64,000 bases of DNA from Pseudomonadota bacterium (GCA_023404675.1 JAEYAW010000018.1:1-64000); one strand, 5' to 3'; shown: positions 1 to 8,977, counted from the first letter of the stretch. Translations and numbers: made by a program. Notes: generated from the sequence alone by a model not told the origin.

Positions 1-119
1 TTGATGATGTTCAGCATGCCGAAAATCACGGCAAGCCCAAGACTCAGCAACGCGTAAAACGAGCCGTTGATCAGCCCCACAAGCAATTGCGCCGACAGCG
101 CTGGTAAATTGATCGACAT
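1..119 (-). CDS. livH: Branched-chain amino acid ABC permease LivH, N-terminal fragment
   Basis: The reverse strand from 119 reads 39 complete codons without a stop, beginning MSINLPALSAQLLVGLING and continuing into a hydrophobic segment ending FGMLNII. This is the typical first membrane helix of LivH-type permeases of the Liv (HAAT) family, which form the inner-membrane channel for amino acids or small carboxylates. The gene runs off the left edge, so only the start is seen. It lies about 80 bases downstream of the second binding-protein gene on the same strand, completing a livG-livF-SBP-SBP-livH order; livM would be expected beyond the window. Confidence 0.8.
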   Translation of the reverse strand, partial: MSINLPALSAQLLVGLINGSFYALLSLGLAVIFGMLNII

Positions 120-199
120 GTCGCCCCAGGTCTCGATCGAATTGGCGAGGATGCCCGGCCTTCAATTGAAGGATCGACCGGGCACCAGTCTCCGGTTTG

Positions 200-1420
200 C
201 TACTTCTTCAGAAGCGGGCACGTGCTCTTGTCGAGCGGCGTGAACGCCTGATCCGCCGGGGTGGTGGCCACCAGCTTGTAGTAATCCCACGGCACCTTGG
301 ATTCGGACGGCTTCTTCACCTCGAACAGATAGGAGGGATGAATCGCCCGTCCGTTCGGCTGGATCTCTCCCGGTCCGAACAGCGGATCGTCGGTCTTGAT
401 CTCCTTCATCTTCGCCACCACCTTGACGCCGTCATGCGGATTGCCGCCCAGCGCCTCGAGCGCCTTGAAGTAATGCAGCAGGCTCGAATACACGCCGGCA
501 TGAACCATGGTGGGCATCGCCTTGTTTCTCATGCGCTCCTGAAAGCGCTTGGAAAACGTGCGCGTGCTGTCGTTGAGATCCCAGTAGAACGTCTCGGTGA
601 AGTTCAGACCCTGCGAGACGTTGAGACCGAGGGCGTGAACGTCCGACAGGAACAGCAGCAGCGCGGCCAGCTTCTGGCCGCCCGCGACGATACCGAATTC
701 CGACGCCTGCTTGATCGAGTTGGTGGTGTCGCCGCCCGCATTGGCAAGACCGACGATCTTGGCCTTCGACGCCTGAGCCTGCAGCAGGAAGGACGAGAAA
801 TCCGCCGTATTCAGCGGATGCTTGACGCTGCCGAGAACCTTGCCGCCCGCCGCCTGCACCACCGCCGTGGTGTCGCGCTCCAGCGCCGCTCCGAATGCGT
901 AGTCCGCGGTCAGGAAGAACCACGTGTCGCCGCCCGTCTTCACCAGCGCACCGCCTGTGCCATGGGCCAGCATATAGGTGTCGTAGGTCCAGTGAACGGT
1001 GTTGGGCGTGCACTGCGCGTTGGTCAGGTCAGAGGTGGCGGCGCCCGAATTCAGGAAAACGCCGTTCTTTTCCTTGACGATGTTGTTGACCGCCAGCGCG
1101 ACGCCGGAATTCGGCACGTCGACGATCACGTCCACCTTTTCGATATCAAACCATTGCCGCGCGATGTTGCCGCCGACATCCGGTTTGTTCTGGTGATCGC
1201 CGGAGATCACGTCGATCTTCCAGCCCTTGGCGATCAGACCGGAGTCCTCCGCGGCCATCTGGGCCGCGAGAGTCGAGCCAGGACCGCCGACGTCGGCGTA
1301 CAGACTCGACTGATCGCTCAGCGCGCCGATCTTGACCGTCTTGTCCTGCGCGAACGCGACGCCGCAAGCCGCGAAAGACAGGGTCGTTCCAAGGAGCAGA
1401 GCCGAAACCGATGATCTCAT
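200..1420 (-). CDS. ABC transporter periplasmic substrate-binding protein (Peripla_BP_6), second tandem copy
   Basis: This 406-residue protein has an N-terminal signal peptide ending around AFAQDKTVKIG, followed by a type I periplasmic-binding fold of the Leu/Ile/Val-binding family (KIGALSDQSSLYADV, then GDTWFFLTADYAFG in mid-protein). It should capture the ligand in the periplasm and deliver it to the LivH/LivM channel. It is closely similar over its whole length to the product of 1490-2710 just upstream, so the two genes look like a tandem duplication. The family covers amino acids, amides, urea and aromatic acids, and the ligand cannot be read from the sequence. The start is the ATG preceded by an AGGAGGAAT-like ribosome site. 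Confidence 0.88.
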   Translation of the reverse strand: MRSSVSALLLGTTLSFAACGVAFAQDKTVKIGALSDQSSLYADVGGPGSTLAAQMAAEDSGLIAKGWKIDVISGDHQNKPDVGGNIARQWFDIEKVDVIVDVPNSGVALAVNNIVKEKNGVFLNSGAATSDLTNAQCTPNTVHWTYDTYMLAHGTGGALVKTGGDTWFFLTADYAFGAALERDTTAVVQAAGGKVLGSVKHPLNTADFSSFLLQAQASKAKIVGLANAGGDTTNSIKQASEFGIVAGGQKLAALLLFLSDVHALGLNVSQGLNFTETFYWDLNDSTRTFSKRFQERMRNKAMPTMVHAGVYSSLLHYFKALEALGGNPHDGVKVVAKMKEIKTDDPLFGPGEIQPNGRAIHPSYLFEVKKPSESKVPWDYYKLVATTPADQAFTPLDKSTCPLLKK

Positions 1421-1446
1421 TCATTCCTCCTGCTTTAACCCGCGAA

Positions 1447-1466
1447 GCCGGATGCATCGATCCGGC
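1447..1466 (-). other. Short hairpin between the tandem binding-protein genes
   Basis: GCCGGAT and ATCCGGC form a perfect 7-bp stem around a 6-base loop in the 69-base spacer between the two binding-protein genes. There is no clean T tract immediately after it on the transcribed strand, although a short run of A/T follows. It may stabilise the mRNA of the upstream binding protein or attenuate transcription. Stems this short also occur by chance in GC-rich DNA. Confidence 0.3.
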
Positions 1467-1489
1467 CCCACTTTTTCTGTTATCGGACG

Positions 1490-2710
1490 TCAGGACTTCC
1501 TCAGAAGCGGGCACGAACTCTTGTCGAGCGGCGTGAACGCCTGATCCGCCGGGATCGTCGCCACCAGCCGGTAGTAATCCCACGGTCCCTTCGACTCTTC
1601 CGGCTTCTTCACTTCGAACAAGTAGGCCGGATGGATCTTGCGGCCGTTCGGCTGGATCGAGCCCTTGCCGAACAGGATGTCGTCGGTCGGCAGCGCCTTC
1701 ATCTTCTCGACGATCTTCGCGCCGTCGCGGGAGTTGGTGCCTTCGGCGTCGAGAACCTTGAAGTAGTGGATCAGCGACGAATAGACGCCGGCATGCACGG
1801 TGGTCGGCATGCTCTTGTTCCTCGCCCGCTCCTGGAAGCGCTTGGAGAACGCGCGCGTGTTGTCGTTCAGATCCCAGTAGAACGGTTCGGTGAAGTTCAG
1901 GCCGTTGGCCGTCTTCAGGCCGAGCGAGTGAATGTCGGTGATGAACATCAGCAGGCCCGCCAGCTTCTGGCCGCCCGCGACGACACCGAACTCGGAGGCC
2001 TGCTTGATGGCGTTGATGGTATCGCCACCGGCATTGGCAAGACCGATCACCTTGGCCTTAGAGGCCTGGGCCTGCAGCAGGAACGAGGAAAAGTCGGCGG
2101 TGTTCAGCGGATGCCGCACGCTCCCGACCACCTTGCCGCCGAGCGCGGTCAACGCATTCGTGGTGTCACGTTCCAGCGCGGAGCCGAACGCGTAGTCGGC
2201 CGTCATGAAGAACCACGTATCGCCGCCGTTCTTCACCAGCGCCGAGCCTGTGCCGTTCGCCAGCATGTAGGTGTCATAGGCCCAGTGGATCGTGTTCGGC
2301 GAGCACTGGGCGTTGGTGATGTCCGACGCGCCGGTGCCCGAGTTCAGAAAGACGCCGTTCTTCTCGCGCACCACATTGTTGACTGCGAGCCCGACCGACG
2401 AGGTCGGGACATCGACGATCACGTCCACCTTCTCGCGATCGAACCACTGACGCGCGATGTTCACGCCGACATCAGGCTTGTGCTGATGATCGCCGACCAC
2501 GACCTCGATCTTCCAGCCCTTGGCGAGCATGCCGGAATCCTCGATCGCCATCTGCGCGGCGAGCACCGAGTTCGGTCCCGTCACATCCGCATAAAGGCCG
2601 GACTGATCGTTCAGGACGCCGATCTTGATCGCCTTGTCCTGAGCATGCGCACTTCCGCTCATCGCCGCGAGCGCGGCGACTGCGGCTGAAACCGCCAATA
2701 AAGACTTCAT
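1490..2710 (-). CDS. ABC transporter periplasmic substrate-binding protein (Peripla_BP_6), first tandem copy
   Basis: A 406-residue protein with a clear signal peptide (MKSLLAVSAAVAALAAMSGSAHA, cleavage before QDKAIKIG) and the Liv-type periplasmic-binding fold. It has the same length as its downstream neighbour at 200-1420. The two share long near-identical stretches such as GDHQ-KPDVG-NIARQWFD and LNTADFSSFLLQAQASKAK, so they are recent paralogues. It follows livF by about 40 bases, with a good AGGAGGAAA ribosome site. The ligand is unknown; two binding proteins sharing one transporter often widen the range of ligands imported. Confidence 0.88.
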   Translation of the reverse strand: MKSLLAVSAAVAALAAMSGSAHAQDKAIKIGVLNDQSGLYADVTGPNSVLAAQMAIEDSGMLAKGWKIEVVVGDHQHKPDVGVNIARQWFDREKVDVIVDVPTSSVGLAVNNVVREKNGVFLNSGTGASDITNAQCSPNTIHWAYDTYMLANGTGSALVKNGGDTWFFMTADYAFGSALERDTTNALTALGGKVVGSVRHPLNTADFSSFLLQAQASKAKVIGLANAGGDTINAIKQASEFGVVAGGQKLAGLLMFITDIHSLGLKTANGLNFTEPFYWDLNDNTRAFSKRFQERARNKSMPTTVHAGVYSSLIHYFKVLDAEGTNSRDGAKIVEKMKALPTDDILFGKGSIQPNGRKIHPAYLFEVKKPEESKGPWDYYRLVATIPADQAFTPLDKSSCPLLRKS

Positions 2711-2749
2711 AATGTTTCCTCCTGTGATCTCGTTTTTGTTTTTTTGCCG

Positions 2750-3487
2750 TCACACCCCGAGATAAGTGTGCAGCTTGTCCATATTGGCCTCCAGCTCGCT
2801 GCTCGCAAAGCCATCAATGATCTTTCCGTGTTCCATCACGTAAAAGCGATCCGCCACGGTCGAGGCGAAACGGAAATTCTGCTCCACCAGCAGCACCGTG
2901 AAGCCTTCCGACTTCAGCCGCGCGATGGTGTGGCCGATCTGCTGGATGATGACCGGCGCGAGACCCTCGGTCGGCTCGTCGAGCATCAGGAAACGCGCGC
3001 CGGTACGAAGGATCCGCGCGATCGCCAGCATCTGCTGTTCGCCGCCGGAGAGCTTCGTGCCCTGGCTGCCGAGACGCTCCTTCAGATTCGGAAACAGATC
3101 GAAGATCTGTTCCAGCGACAGACCACCCGGCCGCACCTGCGGCGGCAGCAGCAGGTTTTCCTTGACGTCGAGGCTGGCGAAGATACCGCGCTCTTCAGGG
3201 CAGAACGCGATACCTTTTCGCGCGATCCTGTCGGACGTCGCCTTGATGATGTCCTCCCCCTCGAACCGCACCGAGCCGGAACGCTTGCCGATGATGCCCA
3301 TGATGGACTTGAGCGTCGTCGTCTTGCCGGCGCCGTTGCGGCCAAGCAGCGTGACGACTTCGCCCGGAGCGACATCGAAATCGACGCCGTGCAGCACATG
3401 GGATTCGCCATACCAAGCCTGCAGGTTGCGGACCTGTAGCACCGGGTTCTGAACCGCCGCAGTCGCGGCCAGTGCGACCTCAGCCAT
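2750..3487 (-). CDS. livF: Liv-type ABC transporter ATPase LivF
   Basis: This 245-residue cytoplasmic ATPase has Walker A GRNGAGKTT (residues 49-57), signature LSGGE (146-150) and Walker B LMLDE (167-171), followed by the LivF-typical EPTEGLAPVIIQQI. It energises the Liv importer together with LivG. Its start overlaps the end of livG by 8 bases, so the two are translationally coupled. Length and motifs are normal for the family. Confidence 0.92.
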   Translation of the reverse strand: MAEVALAATAAVQNPVLQVRNLQAWYGESHVLHGVDFDVAPGEVVTLLGRNGAGKTTTLKSIMGIIGKRSGSVRFEGEDIIKATSDRIARKGIAFCPEERGIFASLDVKENLLLPPQVRPGGLSLEQIFDLFPNLKERLGSQGTKLSGGEQQMLAIARILRTGARFLMLDEPTEGLAPVIIQQIGHTIARLKSEGFTVLLVEQNFRFASTVADRFYVMEHGKIIDGFASSELEANMDKLHTYLGV

Positions 3488-4235
3488 GCCCTGCTCCCAG
3501 ATAGGCTTCCTTCACGCGCTCATCCTTGGTGAGATCGTTGTAATTGCCCTCCGCCAGCACGTGCCCGCGCGTGAGAACGGTGATGATGTCCGACAGATTG
3601 GCGACGACGCTCAGGTTATGTTCGACCATGAGGATCGTGTATTTCGCCGAGATGCGCTTGATCAGCGCGGCGATCTTGTCGATGTCCTCGTGACCCATGC
3701 CGGCCATCGGCTCGTCGAGCAGCATCATCTCCGGATCGAGCGCGAGCGTGGTGGCGATCTCAAGCGCCCGCTTGCGTCCGTAGGGCATTTCGCCCGCCGG
3801 CGTGTTGGCGAACTGACCGAGGCCCACGTCCTCAAGCAGCTCGCGCGCCCGGTCGTTGTACTTGTCCAGAACCGCCTTCGAGCGCCAGAAATCGAACGAG
3901 TTTCCATGCTGCCGCTGCAGCGCGACGCGAACATTCTCCAGCGCCGTCAGGTGAGGGAATACCGCCGAAATCTGGAACGAGCGCACGAGACCTTCGCGTG
4001 CGACATCGGCCGGCTTCAGCGCGGTGATGTCCTTCCCATTGTAGAGAATCTTGCCGCGCGACGGCGTCAGGAACTTGGTCAACAGGTTGAAGCACGTGGT
4101 CTTGCCGGCGCCGTTCGGGCCGATCAATGCATGAATGCTACCGCGGCGAACCTTCAGGTTCACATCGCGAACAGCCACGAAACCCGCGAATTCCTTGGTT
4201 AATCCGTGGGTCTCTAGAATGTAACCGTCGGACAA
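3480..4235 (-). CDS. livG: Liv-type ABC transporter ATPase LivG
   Basis: A 251-residue ATPase with Walker A GPNGAGKTT (residues 39-47), a LivG-style signature (MPYGRKRALEIATTLA) and Walker B MMLLDEP followed by MAGMGHEDI. It is the first visible gene of the operon livG-livF-SBP-SBP-livH. The upstream 250 bases to the FecR gene hold no other gene I can support, so the operon promoter is probably there. The substrate of the importer is undetermined. Confidence 0.92.
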   Translation of the reverse strand: MSDGYILETHGLTKEFAGFVAVRDVNLKVRRGSIHALIGPNGAGKTTCFNLLTKFLTPSRGKILYNGKDITALKPADVAREGLVRSFQISAVFPHLTALENVRVALQRQHGNSFDFWRSKAVLDKYNDRARELLEDVGLGQFANTPAGEMPYGRKRALEIATTLALDPEMMLLDEPMAGMGHEDIDKIAALIKRISAKYTILMVEHNLSVVANLSDIITVLTRGHVLAEGNYNDLTKDERVKEAYLGAGHG

Positions 4236-4485
4236 TCAGCAGTCCCCCTTCACCACCCCGAGAATTTTCGCGGCAGCGTTTTGCGTTTCCATCCGCGCGG
4301 GTACCGGACAGCTTTTCCTGTTCCGATCCCGCAACCTCCGGGCGGACTATGCAATCAAGCCGATCGATTTCGCAAGATCGAAAGATGGGCGAAAGGCTCG
4401 CCTGCCCCAAACCCGGGCTGCGGTACTTTCGACGGAAGCCCGGGCGTTGCAACCCGTGGTCCTTGCCGCGAGTCCGGCCGGCGCC

Positions 4486-5667
4486 TTACTGAAAGTAAGG
4501 CGGCGGAGGAGGCGCGGGCGGCGGCGGCGGCGACACCGGCGGCGGCGGAGGCGGAGGCGGCAAAGCGGGCGGCGGAGGAGGCGGCGGCGGCAATGGCGGC
4601 GGCGGTGATGGCGGTGGTGGCGCGGGCGGCGGCGGCGCAGGCGGCGGATTGACCGGCGGCGGAGGCGCAGGCGGCGGTGACACCGGCCCCGGAGGCGGAG
4701 GCGGCGGCGATATAACGGGGGGCGGCGGCGCAGGCGGTGGGGGCGCGGCCGGTGGCGGGGGAGCCGGAGGAGGCGATACAGGCGGTGGCGACGCAGGCGG
4801 CGAGACGATATTGTTGAACTGCTTGGTCTGCGCCTTGTTGCTGCCCAGCGCATTGCCGCCGCCGGTGATCGCGGAATGGCCGAGCGGATCGTCGCCGGGC
4901 GCCTTGGTCGGCGCGTTGAGCAGTTGCTTGCCGATACCCTGACGCGTCGCCATCTCGTCCGTCGGCAGACGCACCGCGCCGCCATGCTGCCCCGGCGCGC
5001 TGGTGAGAGCCGCGACGATAAGCTGCAGGGCGCGATCGCTCACCCGGAACGGCTCGCGGATCGGATCGTTGGGCGAGCGCACGCAGGTGGCAAAGCCCGG
5101 ACGGATCAAAACCTGATTGGCGGCATTGCGCAGCGTGATCACGCCCACATGGCCGACGACCAGTTCACCCTGGCAGCCTTCGAGATTGGGATCGCTCGCG
5201 GCAAGCTGCCGGGTGATGGGATAGGCGATCGACACCACGCCTCCCCGCACGCCGAGCGTCGCGGACGGCGTGTTGAAGGTCGCGCCGGTGGTGTGGCTGA
5301 CCTGGCCGCCGACGAACCGCAGCACGCCCTTGCCGAGCGACACCGCCATCTTCCCGGTACCTGCGTTGGGATTGTAGACGTATTCGTCGATCACGACCGA
5401 ACTGTTGCGGCCGACATTCAGCGTCGACTGATCGGGGAAAATGATCTGCGTGGTGCCCTCGGCAGAGGTCTGCACCCGCTCCTTGTGCACCACGCTGGTG
5501 CCGAGCACGAGCGTGCGCGACGCCGCGCCCGGCGGCGTGCCGGTGGCGGACGGATTGACCGCGCCCACCTTGCCCGCATCCTGCGCCTCGGCGCGTGCGA
5601 CCGGCGCGACGGTGGACAGCAGGAGCGTCAGGAGCCGCGTCAGATAGCTGGGAATTCGCCAGTCCAT
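4486..5667 (-). CDS. FecR-domain secreted protein with a long proline-rich C-terminal tail
   Basis: The 393-residue product has a signal peptide (about residues 1-27) and then a FecR-type beta domain. Its diagnostic segment is TTQIIFPDQSTLNVGRNS, followed by SSVVIDEYVYNP and the LGVRGGVVSI turn (roughly residues 50-170). The last 100 or so residues are almost only Pro with Ala, Ser and Val spacers and end in PYFQ. FecR domains of this free-standing type are periplasmic or surface proteins rather than the TonB anti-sigma regulators, since there is no N-terminal cytoplasmic region here. The gene follows the TPR/barrel gene by 9 bases and should be co-transcribed with it. The tail could span or bind peptidoglycan, or be an extended surface stalk; that is inference. 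Confidence 0.8.
   Translation of the reverse strand: MDWRIPSYLTRLLTLLLSTVAPVARAEAQDAGKVGAVNPSATGTPPGAASRTLVLGTSVVHKERVQTSAEGTTQIIFPDQSTLNVGRNSSVVIDEYVYNPNAGTGKMAVSLGKGVLRFVGGQVSHTTGATFNTPSATLGVRGGVVSIAYPITRQLAASDPNLEGCQGELVVGHVGVITLRNAANQVLIRPGFATCVRSPNDPIREPFRVSDRALQLIVAALTSAPGQHGGAVRLPTDEMATRQGIGKQLLNAPTKAPGDDPLGHSAITGGGNALGSNKAQTKQFNNIVSPPASPPPVSPPPAPPPPAAPPPPAPPPPVISPPPPPPGPVSPPPAPPPPVNPPPAPPPPAPPPPSPPPPLPPPPPPPPALPPPPPPPPVSPPPPPAPPPPPYFQ
4498..4810. repeat. GGC/GGA low-complexity tract encoding the proline-rich tail
   Basis: The plus strand is a near-continuous run of GGCGGC, GGAGGC and GGTGGC triplets with almost no T. Read on the minus strand these are CCG/CCC/TCC/GCC codons for the Pro-rich tail of the FecR-domain protein. 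The strand asymmetry is extreme compared with the flanks. Such tracts are prone to length change by slippage. Confidence 0.85.
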
Positions 5668-5676
5668 TCGCGCCTC

Positions 5677-7062
5677 TCAAAACCGCGCCGTCGGTCCGAC
5701 CATGACCGAAAAATTGTTCTGCCGGTAATTCACGAGGGTCGAGTCGATGTGATCGTACTGGATCGTCGCCATGAAACCGAGTTCGCGCGTGATCGGCGCA
5801 TTCCACATCGCGCCCACGCTCCACTGCTCGTCGCGGCGTGCCGTAAAGGGATCGATGAATGGATTGGGCGCGGCGAAGTCCGTGGAAATCCATCGCGCGA
5901 ACGGCGCGACGCTCCAGTTACGCGAGATCCACTCGAACGGCGGGGCGAACTCGAACGTCACCGCGGCCTCGACCACCCACTGATGGAAATTCTGCCACAC
6001 CAGCGAGGCGCGGCCCTCGCGATACATGCCCCGGCCGTCCAGCTTGATCTGCTGGGCGATGCGATACGAGGCGGACAGACCGCCGGTGTACCAGTCGCCG
6101 CTGTCGAAGCCGGACAGCGCGACGGGAGAATTGTTGTCAAACGTGCTGCGCCGCCATTCGAACTCGGGACCGAGCATGAAACGGTCGTTGACCGGCACCT
6201 GCATCGACACACCCGCGCCACCGCTCGTCAGATAAGACGCGCCGCCGACCCAGGCTTTGCCGCCGACGATATAAGGCTTGATCGTGAGGCCCGGATACAG
6301 CTCGGGCGCGATCGCAAATCGCGGCCCCATGCTGATATCGACCAGACCCACGTTCAGGTCGGCGAACCGGAACTGCTGGGTCGCATAGCCCACGAAGCGG
6401 GTCTCGAACGTCGTGGCGCGCTGATCGCCGAAATCGTAATCGTGGCTCAGGCCGACAAGTTGAAATGCGTTGAAGTCGCTGCGCTTCTGCGCGCCCGGCA
6501 GCAGCGCGTATTGCTGTCCGCCAAGACTGACGAGGCCGGCGGTCGGGGCATAGTTGGCATTGCTCTGCGAACGGATGCCGACCTGCGCGAAACCCGTGAA
6601 GCGGCTCGGCGTCAATTGTTTCTCGACATCGGGCATATAAGTCGCGATGCGCTCGCGCGTGATCGGATCGATATCCGGGCTTTCCAGCGCTTCTTTGAAA
6701 TAGCGCTTGGCCATTTCGTAGGAGGCCAGCTTGTAATAGAGCGCGCCAAGCTCGTATTTCACCCGCGTCAATTTCGGGTTGTAGATCAGCAGCCGCTCCA
6801 GCGCGCCGACCGCCGCCTCGTAGTCGCCGCGCTCGGTCGCGACGCGTGCATATTCGAACGTGATCTCGTGATCGGTTGGCGATCTGACCATGCGTTCGAA
6901 TAGCTGCTGCTGCAGCGCAGCGCCCTCCTGCGCATGCGATGGACCGACGGCAAGTACAACAGACGCAGCTATGGCAGCAGCAACGCCAATGACGCGGGCC
7001 CGCAACGGCAAACGCCGGCAGCCGTCATTGGCAATCAAATCTCGGAAACTCCGAAAATTCAT
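5677..7062 (-). CDS. TPR-containing outer-membrane beta-barrel protein (surface lipoprotein assembly modifier-like)
   Basis: This 461-residue protein has an N-terminal signal segment (AAIAASVVLAVGPSHAQ, about residues 29-45). A short tetratricopeptide region follows (about 50-145, with EYARVATERGDYEAAVGALERLL and LGALYYKLASYEMAKRYF). The C-terminal half is rich in alternating aromatic/polar strands and ends in the outer-membrane signature residue Phe (VGPTARF). The TPR-plus-barrel plan resembles the Slam/DUF560 group of outer-membrane proteins, which help display surface proteins. Its downstream partner, the FecR-domain protein, could be its client; that link is inference from the operon. Confidence 0.72.
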   Translation of the reverse strand: MNFRSFRDLIANDGCRRLPLRARVIGVAAAIAASVVLAVGPSHAQEGAALQQQLFERMVRSPTDHEITFEYARVATERGDYEAAVGALERLLIYNPKLTRVKYELGALYYKLASYEMAKRYFKEALESPDIDPITRERIATYMPDVEKQLTPSRFTGFAQVGIRSQSNANYAPTAGLVSLGGQQYALLPGAQKRSDFNAFQLVGLSHDYDFGDQRATTFETRFVGYATQQFRFADLNVGLVDISMGPRFAIAPELYPGLTIKPYIVGGKAWVGGASYLTSGGAGVSMQVPVNDRFMLGPEFEWRRSTFDNNSPVALSGFDSGDWYTGGLSASYRIAQQIKLDGRGMYREGRASLVWQNFHQWVVEAAVTFEFAPPFEWISRNWSVAPFARWISTDFAAPNPFIDPFTARRDEQWSVGAMWNAPITRELGFMATIQYDHIDSTLVNYRQNNFSVMVGPTARF

Positions 7063-7231
7063 AACTGCAAACCAAACTCAGGCATATGAAAACGGAGTCT
7101 AGAAATCACAAAACCATCGGCCATTCAATGGCATACCGTGGCGCTACGGCTACACTTCAGCCGGATTCCGATTCCGCGGCAAGCCGTGGAAACTATTTTT
7201 GTCCAGGATGTCGCAGCCGGTGAACCTCGGC

Positions 7232-8971
7232 TCAGGTCTCGGGACTAAGGCTACCCATGAAGCTGTCGACCCGTGAATGCACATCGCTCAACTCAAGCGT
7301 GCCGGCGAATGCAACGGGCCATCCGGATCGGCGCAGGACCTCGTCGAGGAAAGACCCCTTCGGCGGCGCAAAGGCTCCGGCGAGTCCGGCGCGACGCAGC
7401 ACGGCGCCATGGAGATCGAAGAAGAGCGCTGACCGCGAAAGGTTCTCCACGGCGGCGGCCCGACCGGGATCGAACAACGCGCCGACGTCGCGCCATGGAA
7501 CCGCCCCGATTTCCGTTCCGCTCCGGCGGAAGCCCGAGATTCCGTGCAGTTCCGCAAGTTCAGCCAGAAGCGGTGCACCCGTGTCCTTGCCCTCGCCCCG
7601 CGTGACCCGCTCGATGGCGTGAAACAACAGCGGATGCTCGCGCGGCAGTTTCAGCGCCGTCAAGGCGATCCCGCCAACCGCGTTAACCATGAAGAACTCG
7701 GCATCCGGCAATTCACCCACCAGCAGCACGTCCGGGTTCACCCACCAGCCGCCCAACTTATAAAGCGTCTCGTAGCAGATCAGATGCGTGGCGGCGGCGA
7801 ACCGTCCCTCGGAGGGGCGATAGGTCAGCACGCGCTCGGGAGCGATGATCGGCGCGGCATCACGGCGCGAGGCCCACGGCGGCACATCGAGGGAAGGATC
7901 GTAGCCAAGCACCTCCACGCGGCAGCCACGATCGGCGAAGCTCTTCAGAGCAAGAAGCTCATAAGCGCCCAGCGGCCCTCCGTGCCAGAACATCCGCACC
8001 GTTCTGCTCTCGTCCGAAGCGCCGGCGGCAGCGCGGCCCGGCGGCACCGTTACGGCCGTCCGCTCCAGCACGCGCTCGACAGCGTCGCGTGGAAGCCGAT
8101 GAACGCCAAGCCTTGTCCGCAGATCGCTCAGGACATGCGCGTCGGTCAGCCACCCGGTCACCGTCCTTGCAGACATCCGAGCATGAGCGGGAAACCCCAT
8201 TCCATACGTCTCGAACAGATGGTCCAGATAGCTGCCCTCGGGCGGACCGAGATTCTTCGGAAGACGAAGCCGCCGCCAGACCTCGTTCCACAGATGCACG
8301 AAGTCGCTGGACGCGGTGCGCGCGATCAGTTCGTCGCGTCTTGCCGGGTCGAACAGCGCGCCGATATCGCCGTGCGCGATTTCAAAGGCGGATGCCTGCG
8401 GCCTTATCAGATGATCGAGCGCATGCTCGTGCGCCAGTCGCGTCAGAAGATCGGGACCAATGCGCAGACGTGCCTCGGACGACGTCTCGCCCGGTGCAGG
8501 CACGAGTTGCTGCGCCTCGCGCAAGGCGTCCGCCATGATCGGCGCATGCGGCGGGAATTTCATCACCGCGCCGTTGACGATCTCGTCGGTCTCGCGCGCC
8601 AGATAGACTTTCGCCTGCGGCAGCGGCCGCAGCGCAACCACGTCAAGGTCGGCGTACCAGCCTCCCAGCCGGTCGAGCAGCGCATAGCGGGTCAGATCGG
8701 ACTGGAGAGCAAGCGAGCGGTCACCGTCGGGAAAAGCAAAGCTCCGGACCGGACTGGAAACGAAATCCGCGGCGTCCGCCCATTCGACACCGTCCGGAAG
8801 CCGAACACGCCGATCGTCGCCGTAGAAGATCACGCGTGCGCCCTGGGCCAGGAAACTGCGCAGCGACAGTTCCTCGTAAGCGCCGGGCGGCGGCCCGATC
8901 CAGACCATGCGTACGATATCCGCCGCAGCAACCGGCATCGTGTCATCGTCCTCGGGCGAGGCGCCGGACAT
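7232..8971 (-). CDS. Two-domain glycosyltransferase built from two repeated GT (DXD sugar-binding) units
   Basis: The 579-residue protein contains two homologous halves. Residues about 15-120 read VRMVWIGPPPGAYEELSLRS and later GGWYADLDVVAL; residues about 320-425 read VRMFWHGGPLGAYELLALKS and later GGWWVNPDVLLV. Each half resembles the capsule-type/OCH1-like glycosyltransferases that carry a DXD sugar-nucleotide motif. The first half keeps DLD, while the second has NPD, so only the N-terminal unit appears able to bind the metal-sugar nucleotide in the usual way. No signal peptide or membrane segment is evident. It follows the DUF6065-like gene by 6 bases. Confidence 0.72.
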   Translation of the reverse strand: MSGASPEDDDTMPVAAADIVRMVWIGPPPGAYEELSLRSFLAQGARVIFYGDDRRVRLPDGVEWADAADFVSSPVRSFAFPDGDRSLALQSDLTRYALLDRLGGWYADLDVVALRPLPQAKVYLARETDEIVNGAVMKFPPHAPIMADALREAQQLVPAPGETSSEARLRIGPDLLTRLAHEHALDHLIRPQASAFEIAHGDIGALFDPARRDELIARTASSDFVHLWNEVWRRLRLPKNLGPPEGSYLDHLFETYGMGFPAHARMSARTVTGWLTDAHVLSDLRTRLGVHRLPRDAVERVLERTAVTVPPGRAAAGASDESRTVRMFWHGGPLGAYELLALKSFADRGCRVEVLGYDPSLDVPPWASRRDAAPIIAPERVLTYRPSEGRFAAATHLICYETLYKLGGWWVNPDVLLVGELPDAEFFMVNAVGGIALTALKLPREHPLLFHAIERVTRGEGKDTGAPLLAELAELHGISGFRRSGTEIGAVPWRDVGALFDPGRAAAVENLSRSALFFDLHGAVLRRAGLAGAFAPPKGSFLDEVLRRSGWPVAFAGTLELSDVHSRVDSFMGSLSPET

Positions 8972-8977
8972 CGCCGC

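Noticed and set aside
4498..4810. CRISPR-like or satellite repeat
   Set aside because: The repeats are irregular triplets without constant repeat length or spacers and simply encode a proline-rich tail.
4876..6903. 675-codon open frame on the plus strand
   Set aside because: It is the opposite strand of the FecR and TPR/barrel genes, which have signal peptides, domains and ribosome sites; the frame is Arg/His-rich and has no homology.
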